Assembly (NCBI GenBank): GCA_027919835.1 | Contig: JANVFP010000003.1 | Coordinates: 992,001 to 1,056,000, forward strand | Direction: 5' to 3' | DNA: 64,000 nucleotides | Source of the DNA: Lentinula raphanica | Taxonomy: Eukaryota; Basidiomycota; Agaricomycetes; Agaricales; Omphalotaceae | Shown here: piece by piece, positions 10,649-23,300 of the stretch | Position numbering within the stretch: position 1 is the first letter of the stretch | Layout of the letters: every line of letters starts with the position of its first letter | Position numbers and translations under genes: made by a program | The notes under the pieces: model-generated | The model's database searches: none | What the model was told of the DNA's origin: nothing | The model's input: the letters and a program-made list of their open reading frames with translations, nothing else

Positions 10649-11955
10649 ATGGTCCATTCTCGTTCTGTCCTCAAAGCTGTCGTCGTAGTCGGTGCAGCGT
10701 CGTCCACTCTGGCCGTTGCTTTGCCCGCTAGAATGAACACTGCCAATGGTGAAGCCGGTCCTTTGGTCACTGCTGGGAACACTCCTCACAGTGAAGCTGC
10801 TGAAAGTGTTCCTCGTCGTACTGCTGCTGCTGCACCGTCCTACCGTGGAGTTCCGCCTCCGCCTCCGCCTGCTCCTCCTGCTCCTGAAGATCACAGGAAC
10901 CAGGATCATAGAGGCCGAGAGCTCGACTCTGAAGCTGCTGGAAACGACTTCACCGTTGGTAACGCTGCTGTGACACTGTCCAACCGCGGAACTCCTCCGA
11001 CCCACCGTCCTGGCACTCCAACTGGTGGTTCTAGTAGTACCAAAGCTGGAAGGCCTAAGCTGTCTTCCCGAGGATCTCCTCCTCCACCTCCTCCACCGCC
11101 ACCTCCTCCGCGTTATCCTTTGTTTGGTGCATTCAGTAGACCCAAGGACTTTAGACGCCGGGCGCTCGACAGTGAACTTGTAGCTGCTGAAAACGATGTC
11201 ACCGGTCGTACGGCTGCTACGCTGTCCTACCGTGGAACTCCCCCTCCCCCTCCCCCTGCTCCGCCTGTTCCTAAAGGTCACAGGAACAACGGTCATCAAG
11301 ACCGGGAGCTCGACAGCGAAACTTCTGGGAACGACTTCACCGGGGGCGGTACTGTTGTTCCCCTGACCCAGCGCGGAATTCCACCGCCGCCACCCATTCC
11401 TAAAACTGAAGCGTTCAAGCACAAGGACTTTAGAGATCGAGAGCCCCACCTTGAAGCTGCTGAAGGTTTTTCTGGTCGTACTGATGCTACACTATCCTCC
11501 CGTGGATATCCTCCGCCTCCCGCTCCTGCTCCGCCTGTTCCTAAACATGAAGGTTCTAAGAACAAGAGCCATAGAGGCCGGGAGCTCGATAATGTACTTG
11601 TTGGAAACGATGCTACCGGTGGTACTGCTGCTACGCTGTCCTCCCGGAGAACTCCCCCTCCTCCTCCCCCTCCTCCACCCGTTCCCAAAGCCAAAGCACT
11701 CAGAGGCCGGGAGCTCGATGCTATCGTTGAAGACGATGACTCGGAATCTGACTTGGTAAGAATGATGTGCTTGTCTACTTAAATCTGATGCTGATAATGA
11801 ACGTCTCATAGCATCACGGCCACTATGAGCCTTTTGGTGAAGAACATCATTATGATCACCTCCGCCACCACTACCCGTATGAGGACGACGTCGACGTCGA
11901 GGAGGGGTACCCTGACCATTACCACCGTCTACCCTACGGCGCTGACTTGGACTGA
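10649..11955 (+). CDS. Secreted proline-rich repeat protein (tandem family member 3)
   Basis: Predicted 416 aa from two exons, 10649-11755 and 11812-11955, split in phase 0. The signal peptide (MVHSRSVL...ASSTLA) is nearly identical to that of member 1. Exon 1 carries about six imperfect repeats of some 50-60 residues, each combining a (R/Q)(G/D)RELD-type start, an ENDxTGGTAATLS-like stretch and a run such as RGTPPPPPPAPPVPK. The exon ends in the family acidic motif ELDAIVEDDDSE. Exon 2 is His/Tyr/acid-rich and ends LPYGADLD. It lacks the extra three exons of the other members. Polyproline runs suggest a wall- or matrix-associated extended protein; that is inference. Confidence 0.82.
10840..11735 (+). 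repeat. Proline-rich coding repeats
   Basis: About six degenerate units whose cores read RG(T/S/I/Y/V)PPPP...PK and are separated by RELDSE-like acidic segments. Unit length is irregular, and one unit has a different linker (THRPGTPTGG). Confidence 0.75.
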
Positions 11956-12008
11956 GATGATAGATAGAATGATTGGTGTTCACAGGTGTTCACGCGTACG
12001 TTTAGTTG

Positions 12009-12065
12009 GTAAGTCCTGTTTCCACTTCACTCGGGAGTGCTTCAATCTCTTATTTTGTCTTACAG
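12009..12065 (+). other. Intron in 3' UTR of family member 3
   Basis: Donor GTAAGTCC follows TTTAGTTG, and CTTACAG precedes TGCGA. This is the same arrangement as after members 1 and 2 (57 bp here), and it survives although this gene has lost the last coding introns of its paralogues. Confidence 0.65.
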
Positions 12066-12663
12066 TGCGATCCACTCGCGTACATAGTATATTGTATATT
12101 GTACTTATGTTATAGTATACTGTGTAAGTATTTGGTTCGTACGTCAATAGAAGTTGCATTATTGGAAGACGAAAGCTATATAACGATTTTGCTAAGTGCA
12201 GTGCTGCATATTCGAACATTCAAATTTTGTTGCGCCAATGATGGGGTTTGGGAACGCTCAAAGGTACTTAGCAATCTTTGTGATCACTGAAATCCACAAC
12301 AGACATTGAAAGAGCGACAGACGGTTCTACTAATGACACAGCGACTCTCGTCGGTATGTATCCATCATCCATTCTACTCATGCAGCTGGACGGAGAGTCG
12401 AGCTTGTTCCAACTTCGTTCAGGCATGACTTCAATACTCCGTCGTGTTGCACTGAATGAGTATATTCCTTGAAAGCAAAAGGTAGAACCGAAAAGGATAA
12501 TCAATCAATAATCAATAATCCCAACCACAAGAATCAATGCAATGTATATATGCGTGCTGTACATTGAGAAGAACTTAGAATATTTAAGTAGGACTACGTG
12601 TTAGACATACATATGATAATTGATACATGAAAGCAACGAAAGGTCCGAAAGCAAAGCATCGAG
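12066..12663. other. Convergent intergenic region, no gene seen
   Basis: AT-rich sequence between the 3' end of the Pro-rich gene and the 3' end of the SCAP gene. It includes a TATATTGTATATTGTAC-type stretch near 12090 that is also found after member 1. No supported coding sequence. Confidence 0.5.
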
Positions 12664-15600
12664 TTATGATTTTAGAAACTTCAGTACGCCGAGCGTATTT
12701 CCAAAGCCAGCAAGGCTACCTGTCCGGGTGACGATGAAGGGCGTTACCCGAGTAAAGGGTAGACGAGGGATGCTACAACGAGAAGGGGAAGGTTTCGAAG
12801 CTGACTCGGAGGTCATCAGATCTTCCTCGTTATCATTGATCACCAGGATAGTCGAAAGCGACGAACTACCGAGAGTCGTCGACGTTGGGTTGAAAGTCCA
12901 TACTTCCCATCGATCCAACGTGGTTAGTGACAAACCCTGAGCAGAGAGGGCTCTGATAGCACTCGAAGGGTGCGTAATTTTACTCGAAGGTGCTCCCCGT
13001 GGTTTACGCCGGATCCCTATCACACTTCCGTTGTGAACGTCCCAGGCGCCTCTGTCGCATGTAGTATCGCCCACATAGATGACATGGGCATCCTGCCACA
13101 GGAGAGATGGAAATTGAGGTACAGCCAAAGGACCCCTTGTGATTCTTGGTTCCCCGTCCTCATTATCGAGTTGCACATAGAATAAATCGGAATTCCTGCG
13201 GCTCGAATCCTTCTCAGAGGCTCGTCTTGAGTGAATACCATGACCAGAAACGGGGAACGAAGATACGTCGGCATTGGAGAACTGTCTAGTCCGAGTTGAT
13301 ATTGGAGAATTGGAAGCGGAAGAAGAGACACTGCTACTGCGTGAACGCTGTCCGGCTTTATTGTCCAACGGACTCTTCTTGGGCAGTGTAACAGTAGACG
13401 CACAGACGCATCTTCGTGTATTGTCCGTGGCATACTGTCTGAAGAACCTCACGACATGATCCACCGAAAAGCTGAGCAGGAATGAGTCCAATGGTAGATA
13501 CCCGCAGGATCGACAGGTCTCGGTTGGAACGGGGGAGACGCGCATTTGATTCATACGTCCATACGCTTCTTCAAGTACACGTATGCAGTCTCTGGTTTGT
13601 CCATCCCAGAAAGAGACGATACCAGCTTCTGTCCCGGCTGCTACGATAACGCGTTTTTCACCAGCCATGGGGACACAGCAGATATGAACAATCGCAACCG
13701 TGTCAAGAGGGTTCCCAGCCTGGATACAAAAGTCATCCTCAATCAAAGGCTCGCCATCACCCACGTCGAATAGCTCCAGATTCCCATCGTTGAAGCAGAA
13801 TCCTACGATCAGTCTACCCTCGGGCCTGACACATATCAATCTCGAGCGAACCACAGGAGCAGAATACGAAGGCTGGACGATGACAAGCCCAGACTTATCC
13901 CAAACATCATATTTAGCTACTGCACCATTTTCGAAAGTTGCTACAAGTTGGACTGATTGTGATGGTGCAAGAATGGGTGATGTAGGTTTCGAAGTGGGAG
14001 AAGAGGTTGATTTCGATTTCAATGAATTGGGTACAAACTGCATCTCAACCACGCCTGCGGAGGAATTGGGGAGTGATAGATGAGATAAGGGGCGTGTGGT
14101 GTCGTTGCGGATATCCCAGATGGCAATAACACCGGATCCTGTTCCAACGGCGCAGTAGGAGCCGTAATCATCCATTGCAACGCTCGTTATCGTGGGTTGT
14201 GCATAAGACGAGCTAGGTGCTCGGAGTAGAAAATCAGAAGTATCGATAGAAAGGACCCGGGACGAATCCGTCCACCAGATACTCACTTCGCTATGCAGCC
14301 CGACAGAAACCGCAATGCGTCCATCGAAGCTAGTGGCAATAAGCTCTACGTCACTAGAGAACGCTCTAGGCAAAGTCGAGAATGAAACATGCTGTTCCAA
14401 CGAGCTAGAGTCGTCTTTTGATTCGGAGGGTGGTGTTTCCGCTCGATGTTGCTGGGCGTCCAACAGCTCTGCGTCCTTGAGAAGGTACAAACATAATAGC
14501 CAGAGAAAAAATGTTGTGACCGCAATGGGAAGAACCATAATTTTCAAGAACCAAGATATGGAACGGAAAGTGCGAGTCAAAGATCGATGGCTTTTATGGT
14601 TATCACTATTGGAGTGAAGGCTGTTTGTGTTCGACCGGAATGTGAGGAAAGTGGGCGGTTCTATTCGAACGTGTAGTGTCTCATCGTTGGGGTTCAACAA
14701 CTTCCATATTCGTCTGTCCGAGCTCAGATCTTCATTTTGCGTAGAGACCATCTTGTCCGGGCTTCTGAAAAGAGCACCGCGATGTGTTGCTGTTGTCGGA
14801 TTTAAGGGCGCCTCGACAAGAGAGCTAGAGGGCATAGTAGCATAATAAAGAGTAGCCGTTATCGCCAGAAGCTGGAAACTCGATGTAAACTTGCTGGAAA
14901 CGGACAAAGGACCACGAGAACTCACAAGAACAAGACTGAGGTTCTTCGTAGCACGTCCGCTGAGCAGTTTACGAGCGGTGAAACTCAAATTTTGCCAGGT
15001 CGAGTTTGATTTCGTCGATGCATGTTCGGGTGCAGACGACGTAAGCGGGGCCATTCCAGAATCCTGTCGAAGCAGTTCCTCAAGCTAGAGATCTAGGGTC
15101 AAGATAAATTTCGTCTGGAGTTGATCGACCTTACCTCAAGACGTTGCATGTCAATGGATAAAACCGCGAGGAAGAACGTATGAGCGAGAAACCAGTGTGC
15201 TACCAACACTACAATGGCGAATACACAGAACTGGCGGATAGAACCTATTGAGAACACCGCGATGACGCCGAGGATGGCGTTGTACGACACAACTTTGAGT
15301 GTATTTGAGGTACCTGCTCGACTGAGCCCCTCGGCGATCCGTTGCTTCACGGTGAGTGTGACGGAGGTGCGGCCGACGACGTCTACTATATTGAACATGT
15401 TTTCTGCTCCTACAAAAACTATGACGATGGGTAAAAGCTCCCTAGGAATGATCAATCAATGCACGGATGTAGATCAGATTGAGAACCCACCACGGGACCA
15501 TTGTGACCTTGAAGCCAACAAGGGCACAAACACTGAGACTAGTGATCGTACTGACAATGATTTCGACCATCGCAGTGAACACTATACCAACGCGTGAATG

Positions 15601-16632
15601 GACACTGTTCATCTGTCGCATGGACCAGAACACATATGCAAAGAAGCTAGCGTAGGACAAATACAGGAACACCGAGATGGCAGATCGACCCTTGTACGTG
15701 CCAAACTTTGGGTCATCAACGTATCAGAGAACAATGCCAAATGCATGAAATGGTGGAACGCACCTCGAGTGCAATAATAGACGGTTCTTGGGAAAAGGGC
15801 ACTGTTTCTGCTTCCTGTTCCGCAGCGGCTCGGACAACCTGCAGCCATGCTGAATGTTCAGAGGTGCTGAAACATGATGATTGCGGGAAGAAATAGGTTA
15901 ACGCGAGGAAGTTGGCAAAGTCGAATGTGGGTTCGTCGGATCGACCTGCGAGGACCATCTCTGGGGTGACAGATATCCCATCAATGACAACATTCTTGGA
16001 GGGACCGAGCTTGTCCAAGATATGAGAATCTGCCAGCAGCATGTCTTTGTCGTGACTCCAAAATTCCAATGGTGACAGGACAAAGCATCGACCGTCAGCT
16101 CTGCGTATGCAAGAAGATGATTGAGATGATGAATGAAGAACTTTGTCCAATTTGCGTTCGAAATCAAGGGTCGAGGTGAGGATTCCGTGATTGAGGGCTG
16201 TATTGTCTCCGGACAAAGAACTCTGGACTAGCATTCTCTCGACTCTGATGGTGCGGCCTGTTCCACATCGTGCGCGAGATACTGCATCCTCCCGGGAGTG
16301 CAAAGAGTCATGGCCAGACCAAAGATCAACAAGATCTTGTTGGGCGTGAACGCTAGAGTTTGGTGATATAAGCGCGTCGAAAATGGAGAGTGATTTAGTT
16401 GTTTGGGAGGAGTATAGAGCGAGGGCTGGATAGAACAGGGAGGTGATAACAACGCAGGAAACGAGGATTATACGAGTTTGATGAGTTGCGCAATGCCTAG
16501 AGACCGAAAGCTGCAGCCTTCAAAGGAAACCAGAATAATGTATATATAGAAAACTCACAGCCCAAACTTGAGGAAGAAGCGTTGGCCATATGTTCGGGCA
16601 AATTGAAGCAACAGAGAGAAGAACTGTAGCAT
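12664..16632 (-). CDS. scp1: SCAP-like sterol-sensing, SREBP cleavage-activating protein homologue
   Basis: Predicted 1231 aa from six exons: 16632-16559, 16496-15764, 15705-15491, 15441-15135, 15084-14926 and 14871-12664. The first membrane segment (SCVVITSLFYPALALY) follows a short N-terminus, then a lumenal region. The sterol-sensing domain includes VHSRVGIVFTAMVEI, VCALVGFKVTMVPWELLPIV, GAENMFN, QRIAEGLSRAG and VLSIDMQRLE. A KNLSLVLLLAITATLYYATMP-like segment follows once the stop-free 54-bp intron (14925-14872) is removed. The C-terminus contains WD40-like repeats (VSIWW, IAIWDIR, GIVSFWDGQTRDCIRVLE). In fungi this protein escorts SREBP from ER to Golgi when sterol or oxygen is low. It starts 194 bp from the divergent PDX1 gene. 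Confidence 0.88.
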
Positions 16633-16826
16633 AGCAATGCTGAAAGGTCCTGCCTGTGAGTTGGTAGAGCCTAGATGATGGTTGAGAGAAGAGAAGTTTG
16701 AGCCAGAGTCATATAAAGAAATGGTAAGAGAAGAGTTGTCGATAGCGTTCAAAAGAATTTGTTCGGGAAAGTGTCCGAAATTTGATCCGATTTTTTGGTC
16801 ATATTCCTTTACTCTCTTCTTCGACG
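16633..16826. promoter_or_regulatory. Bidirectional promoter, SCAP / PDX1
   Basis: The 194 bp between two divergent start codons must hold the promoters of both genes. No TATA box or other named element is obvious. Confidence 0.5.
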
Positions 16827-17995
16827 ATGTTAGTCTGCCTTTCTGCGTTTGCAAGACGTTCAACATGTTCTTCAAGCCGCAGACGTATGTATCTCAACCT
16901 CACAATCCTAATTACACGCTGAGCTCGCTCTCAGTACTCTCTCAAAGTGCAGTACGGTCCGCGGTGACCAACATGCAAATGCCAGCCATGTCTCCTACAA
17001 TGACAGAAGGCGGTATTGCTTCTTGGAAGAAGAAAGAAGGTGATACCTTCTCTGCTGGAGACGTCCTTCTCGAAATTGTGTGATACGCGTCAGAAATGTC
17101 TGTCTCCGGCTTCACTCAGTGTTATTCACAGGAAACGGATAAAGCAACTATCGACGTTGAAGCTCAAGACGATGGTGTTCTGGGCAAAATACTCGTATGC
17201 CTGCTGCTTTGTTTCACCAAAAATATCTAACATATGTTCCTAGGTTCCTGACGGCACAAAAAATGTCAAGATTGGCAAAATAATAGCGTTACTAGCGGAG
17301 GAAGGCGATGATATTTCCAATCTCCAGCCTCCACAGGAAGAAGTATCTGCACCAAGACAGGAAGCTTCGTCTTCGTCTTCGTCCTCAACTCCTCCTCCTC
17401 CATCCTCCTCACCACCAAAAACATCTCATGAACCCGTTGCTCCTCAGCAATCTCACTCAGAACCGTTATCACATTCTGGACCCATCTTTCCTTCGGTGTA
17501 CCGACTTCTTGCTGAGAACAATATCCAGGATGCAAGCCAAATACGTGGGACAGGTGTACGAGGAATGATCACCAAAGGTGATGTTTTGGCCTTTTTAGGA
17601 AAAGCTTCTGGTCCCCTGGGTACGTTCAAGCAGTCCCCAACGCCTATCGAAGAGGCCGCAAAGAGTTCGCAGAAGAAAGACGCACCCAAGGCAAGTCTGG
17701 ATATGTAGCTGACGATTATACATTGTTCTGATCGTTCTTCAGGCTGTACCTCTCGATGGCGCAGCTATCAGGAAACTCATCGTTTCTACCATGCTTCAGA
17801 ATTCAGTCAAAGCCAAGGCTATCCCAGGTACGAACAAACTACCGTCGGCGTTGGGGGTCTTACTGACTTTTCCTAGTTTCCTCAGCACCAGATTTCGACT
17901 CGATAATTGCTGACTACCTACCTACATCGTCAAAAAATTCCTCAATCCCTTCGACCAAAAAGTCACCTGTTGGTTTTCTCGATGGAATAGCATAG
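16827..17995 (+). CDS. PDX1: Pyruvate dehydrogenase complex protein X component, mitochondrial
   Basis: Predicted 304 aa from six exons: 16827-16884, 16935-17077, 17132-17194, 17244-17690, 17743-17827 and 17877-17995. The start at 16827 gives a basic presequence ([19 protein letters not shown]) that splices in frame to [13 protein letters not shown]. The lipoyl domain has [15 protein letters not shown] with the lipoyl Lys near residue 71. A Ser/Pro linker follows, then a peripheral-subunit-binding domain (VYRLLAEN...[17 protein letters not shown]). The acetyltransferase core of E2 is absent, so this is protein X, which docks E3 in the complex. The intron 17691-17742 has a GC donor (AAG then GCAAGT). 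Confidence 0.9.
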
Positions 17996-18187
17996 ATAGA
18001 GTACTAGGAACTATGTTGATCTAGAGTTTTTGCAAGTTTGGCTTTAATTAAATTTGGAATTCACGGCAAGCCATGTCCTCGACGGATCAAAGAAGCAAAG
18101 GACAAAGTACAAAAGCTCCTATAAGGAGCGCCCCTTGTATTCCTCCTCTTATAACCCCAGACTTCTCTTCTCCTTCTGTTATGCAAC

Positions 18188-19828
<1,641 letters not shown>

Positions 19829-20300
19829 TTTTTCCCCTGTGTTCTTCGGAAGGACATTTCCCGAACTGCCAGGCTCGCTGTCTCTACATATCATGCTCTG
19901 TGTATCATATCCTCCAAATCCGTTGTATCACTTTACATCACGTTTCCCATTGCATCTTCTTCGTTCGTCATTACCGCTTCTTTTGGATTCTGTTCGAGCT
20001 TCCCCCAGGTCGGGTACTCTGGTTTTCTGTTTATTTTTTTGCCTGCATAGGATAACCCACGCTTCACAATGACGGTATAAATTACACCTGCACTAGTATC
20101 TATAACATTGATTAGCAGACTACAAGAGTCAATAGTGTAGAATATCCCTTGAATGAGAATGTCTCAAAAGAATCATTGCTCGAAGATTGTTACTGTTGGT
20201 TCCTCACTGCACTTGTGCTGTAATTGTGAATCTCTCGACACCGTATGACATTGCGCACTCGCTTTGAAAACAGAGCTTTCTTTAAATACATACTCTTCTC
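19829..20300. other. Convergent intergenic region
   Basis: 3' flanks of the kinase (+) and the amidohydrolase (minus). Open frames at 19740-20072 overlap the kinase end in other frames and look spurious. Confidence 0.5.
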
Positions 20301-23300
20301 CTAAGGATTGAAGGATGGCATCACTTGCTTACGTCCAGTAACGGGCCAGTATTCGACCATCGTATCAGCGTTCCAGATCCTTCCTCCTCGACCAACGTAT
20401 CTAAGCTGTGTGCTAACCTCGATAGGATCCCGCAGAAGGTCAACTCCAGGCGAATAGACCAGAAAATCCGCTAATTTGCCGGCAGTCAAAGACCCAACGG
20501 ACTGGGAGATTCCCAAGGTGGACGCAGCGTTTGAGGTTGCGGCTTGGAGGATCTGGAGAGTGGACAAAAATAGCTTGGTATGATCGGTGTGATAAGTGGA
20601 CAGCGGTAAAAGACTTACCTCGTAATTGCTCAGCCCTCCCCTCTTCGCAAAACTCATTTCTGCGTGATAATTGTGACCCATTGGTTGCTCGCCGTGGGCG
20701 CCGATATGGACCTTCAGGCCGTCATGTACCATTCGAGCAGCATAAGTCGAGGCGTTGAACATTACGTAGGCTACGAGGACGTCGAGGGGTTCATGATCAA
20801 TCGAGACGAACATTCAGACGATCTCACATCAATAACTCACAACTATCAGGACGAGCGATCGATTCGGTAAGCGTCTCTAGAATGTCGTGCCGCATGAATT
20901 GCCTTAGTCTGCGGTGGTCATTGAGAATTGAAAAGTAAAGAGTCAAGATAGAGAATACAAACTTGGGATCATTCGGAACATCATGATTTGCCCAGACATA
21001 TTCTTCTCCCCAAGGACCGACATAATTCACGAGATATACCGGGGTATAACTGGTACCACTTTTGACGAATAGCTTGGAAACATCTTCATATATCGCTGCA
21101 AATGGTAGTGTATGTTCTAGCGTAGTCATGCCTGGATGATGATTAGACACTCGAACCTCAGGCCAGAGAGTTCGAATGAATTTACCATCGATGATGTATG
21201 CCAGATTCCAATCAAAGTTGGCACCACCTTCAGGGAAGCAAAGCATATTCAGATCCTTCGCTGCAGTCAGCAGTCTCTGTCGAGAAGCTCTGGTGTAACC
21301 GTTAGCCAAAAGGAAGGAGGGGAAGGCTAGAAACACAGAGGCATACCGAGCAGGAAGCTGATAATTTTTATATGAGATCGCAAAAGGACCGCCTTCAGCT
21401 TTGATTCTAGTCAAGGCGGCTTGAGCTTGAGCTTCGTCGACAATCTCTTCGTACAGACCAGTCCATGTCCCGGCAAAAACCACTGTTCCGGTAGTTAATA
21501 TTCGAGGCCCAACAAACTGCCCGCTTTCAAGACGACTACGTTCGGCGAAAGTATCAACAGTATTCGAGCTAGGACTTGTTCCAACAGGGAGCGGTTAGCA
21601 TCTTGATATTTCCTGACCGTTTATCCAAGGCTTACTTGTGTAATGTAGTCACTCCATAAGCTAAAAACGTTTGCATTTCCCATGATTTGGCTGGGTAACG
21701 GGAAGTGTATCCACTCCAATGAGCATGAACATCAATGAATCCAGGCAGCACGAAACCTGAAGAAGGAGTACAGCTCAGGAAATGTAGTGGGCCGAGCAAC
21801 TAGATCGTACCTCCTTGTGCATCAATAGTTTCCGAGCCGGACGGTATTTCGATGAGCTCCTCTCTGCCTACAGCACTGATGACACCATCCTTAATCAGCA
21901 TCACCCCATGTTCAATGAGATCCCTATTCTCATCTCCAGTTTCCATACTGAGAATCGTCGCGTTATGAATTGCGACGAGAGTAGAATTCTGCCCATGTCT
22001 GCTCCGGGCGTTCATTTTGAGCCGAGCGATATCAGTCGAATGCTCAACGAGAACTTCTTGCTTATCGACCAAAGCGTTGGTACAAGCTATACCAAACGTA
22101 TCACGGTCATTCTCAGCAGCTTCAATACACTGACGGCTTTTGTTTACATCGAAAGAATGGATGACAGGACCTGTAGCGCTAAGTTCAAAAACAACTAAGG
22201 ACAAGTGCGTAAATCGACCACGGTACTTACCTGACAACCACGATAACCGTTTCCCATCTCTACTCCATGCTAGAGAATGTCCACCATCCACACTCAGCCG
22301 CATCAAACCTTTTGTTGAGTTACCAGGTTTAGCCCATAGTTCCGTTTGACGCGAGTCCAAACCAACGCCGCTCGCAAAGTAGACGTGCTGATGTTCGAGA
22401 AAAGCAACATGTCCAACAGTCCCTATCGCGCCACTGAGAGTTGGAGCTACAGCGATTGCGTTCGACATTCTTCCTGTGAGAATACTACCTGTGTTCTCAT
22501 GCTCTACATTAAGGGAAACATAACGAGCTCGAGAGCTTTGTTGGACCAACAAGGTTTCGGTGCCGATGAAGCGTATGGTAAGAGCTAGGTCGGAAGCATC
22601 TATGTCTGAAGGTACGAAGCGTAGGTTTCGAACGCGAATTTCCCGATGAACGACGTCAAAGGCATCGTTAGACGGCAAGGCAATACGACCAACGTAGATC
22701 CCTGGATGAGCAGTAGCGAGGATATTCCCCGTAAGAACATCTCCCGCGCTCTTGACAAAAGCGATCTTTCGTGTATGCCCCGAGCCTTCGCTAATGACTG
22801 GACTGAAATATCTTCCAAAAGGGACCTCAGTGAGCGCATACGCAACGTCAGAAGCCGTGTCGGCCAGTTCGAATGTTGTGAAGTTTGTATCTGACCATTG
22901 AGCATGGACAACCCAGTGATTAGCTCCGGGCACAAAGGACGGGGAGTAGTAAGGTGAGTTTGGATTGAGAACCGGTACTCTGATAGCCTCGATTTCACCA
23001 AGGACTTGCACGAAAGATACACCAGCGGCTTGAAAGACGGCTCCAGAGCCGGTATCATCCAAAGCCAGTTCCTTGAGCACATGAACCCTCTGAGTGTCCT
23101 TCGTCTCCAACCCGCGCAAATCCAACTCCGTCTTCCTTGTCTCCGCAACGCGCAGTTCGATATGAGCCGTGAACAAAACAGGTCGAGGCTCTTCCGCGCC
23201 AACTCTCTCGCCAAGTCCGTTCTTGGTCAGAGGGACACGATAGATATGGCCTTGGGCCCAGATGATGATGGCGTCGTCGTTTGGGGTGAAGGCGAAAGAG

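Noticed and set aside
11296..11694. Gly-rich minus-strand open frames across the Pro-rich gene
   Set aside because: Complement of CCN proline runs gives glycine runs; no independent support.
16865..16934. PDX1 start at 16865 reading straight through without an intron
   Set aside because: The ATG at 16827 with a 50-bp intron gives a proper basic mitochondrial presequence and joins in frame to the lipoyl domain.
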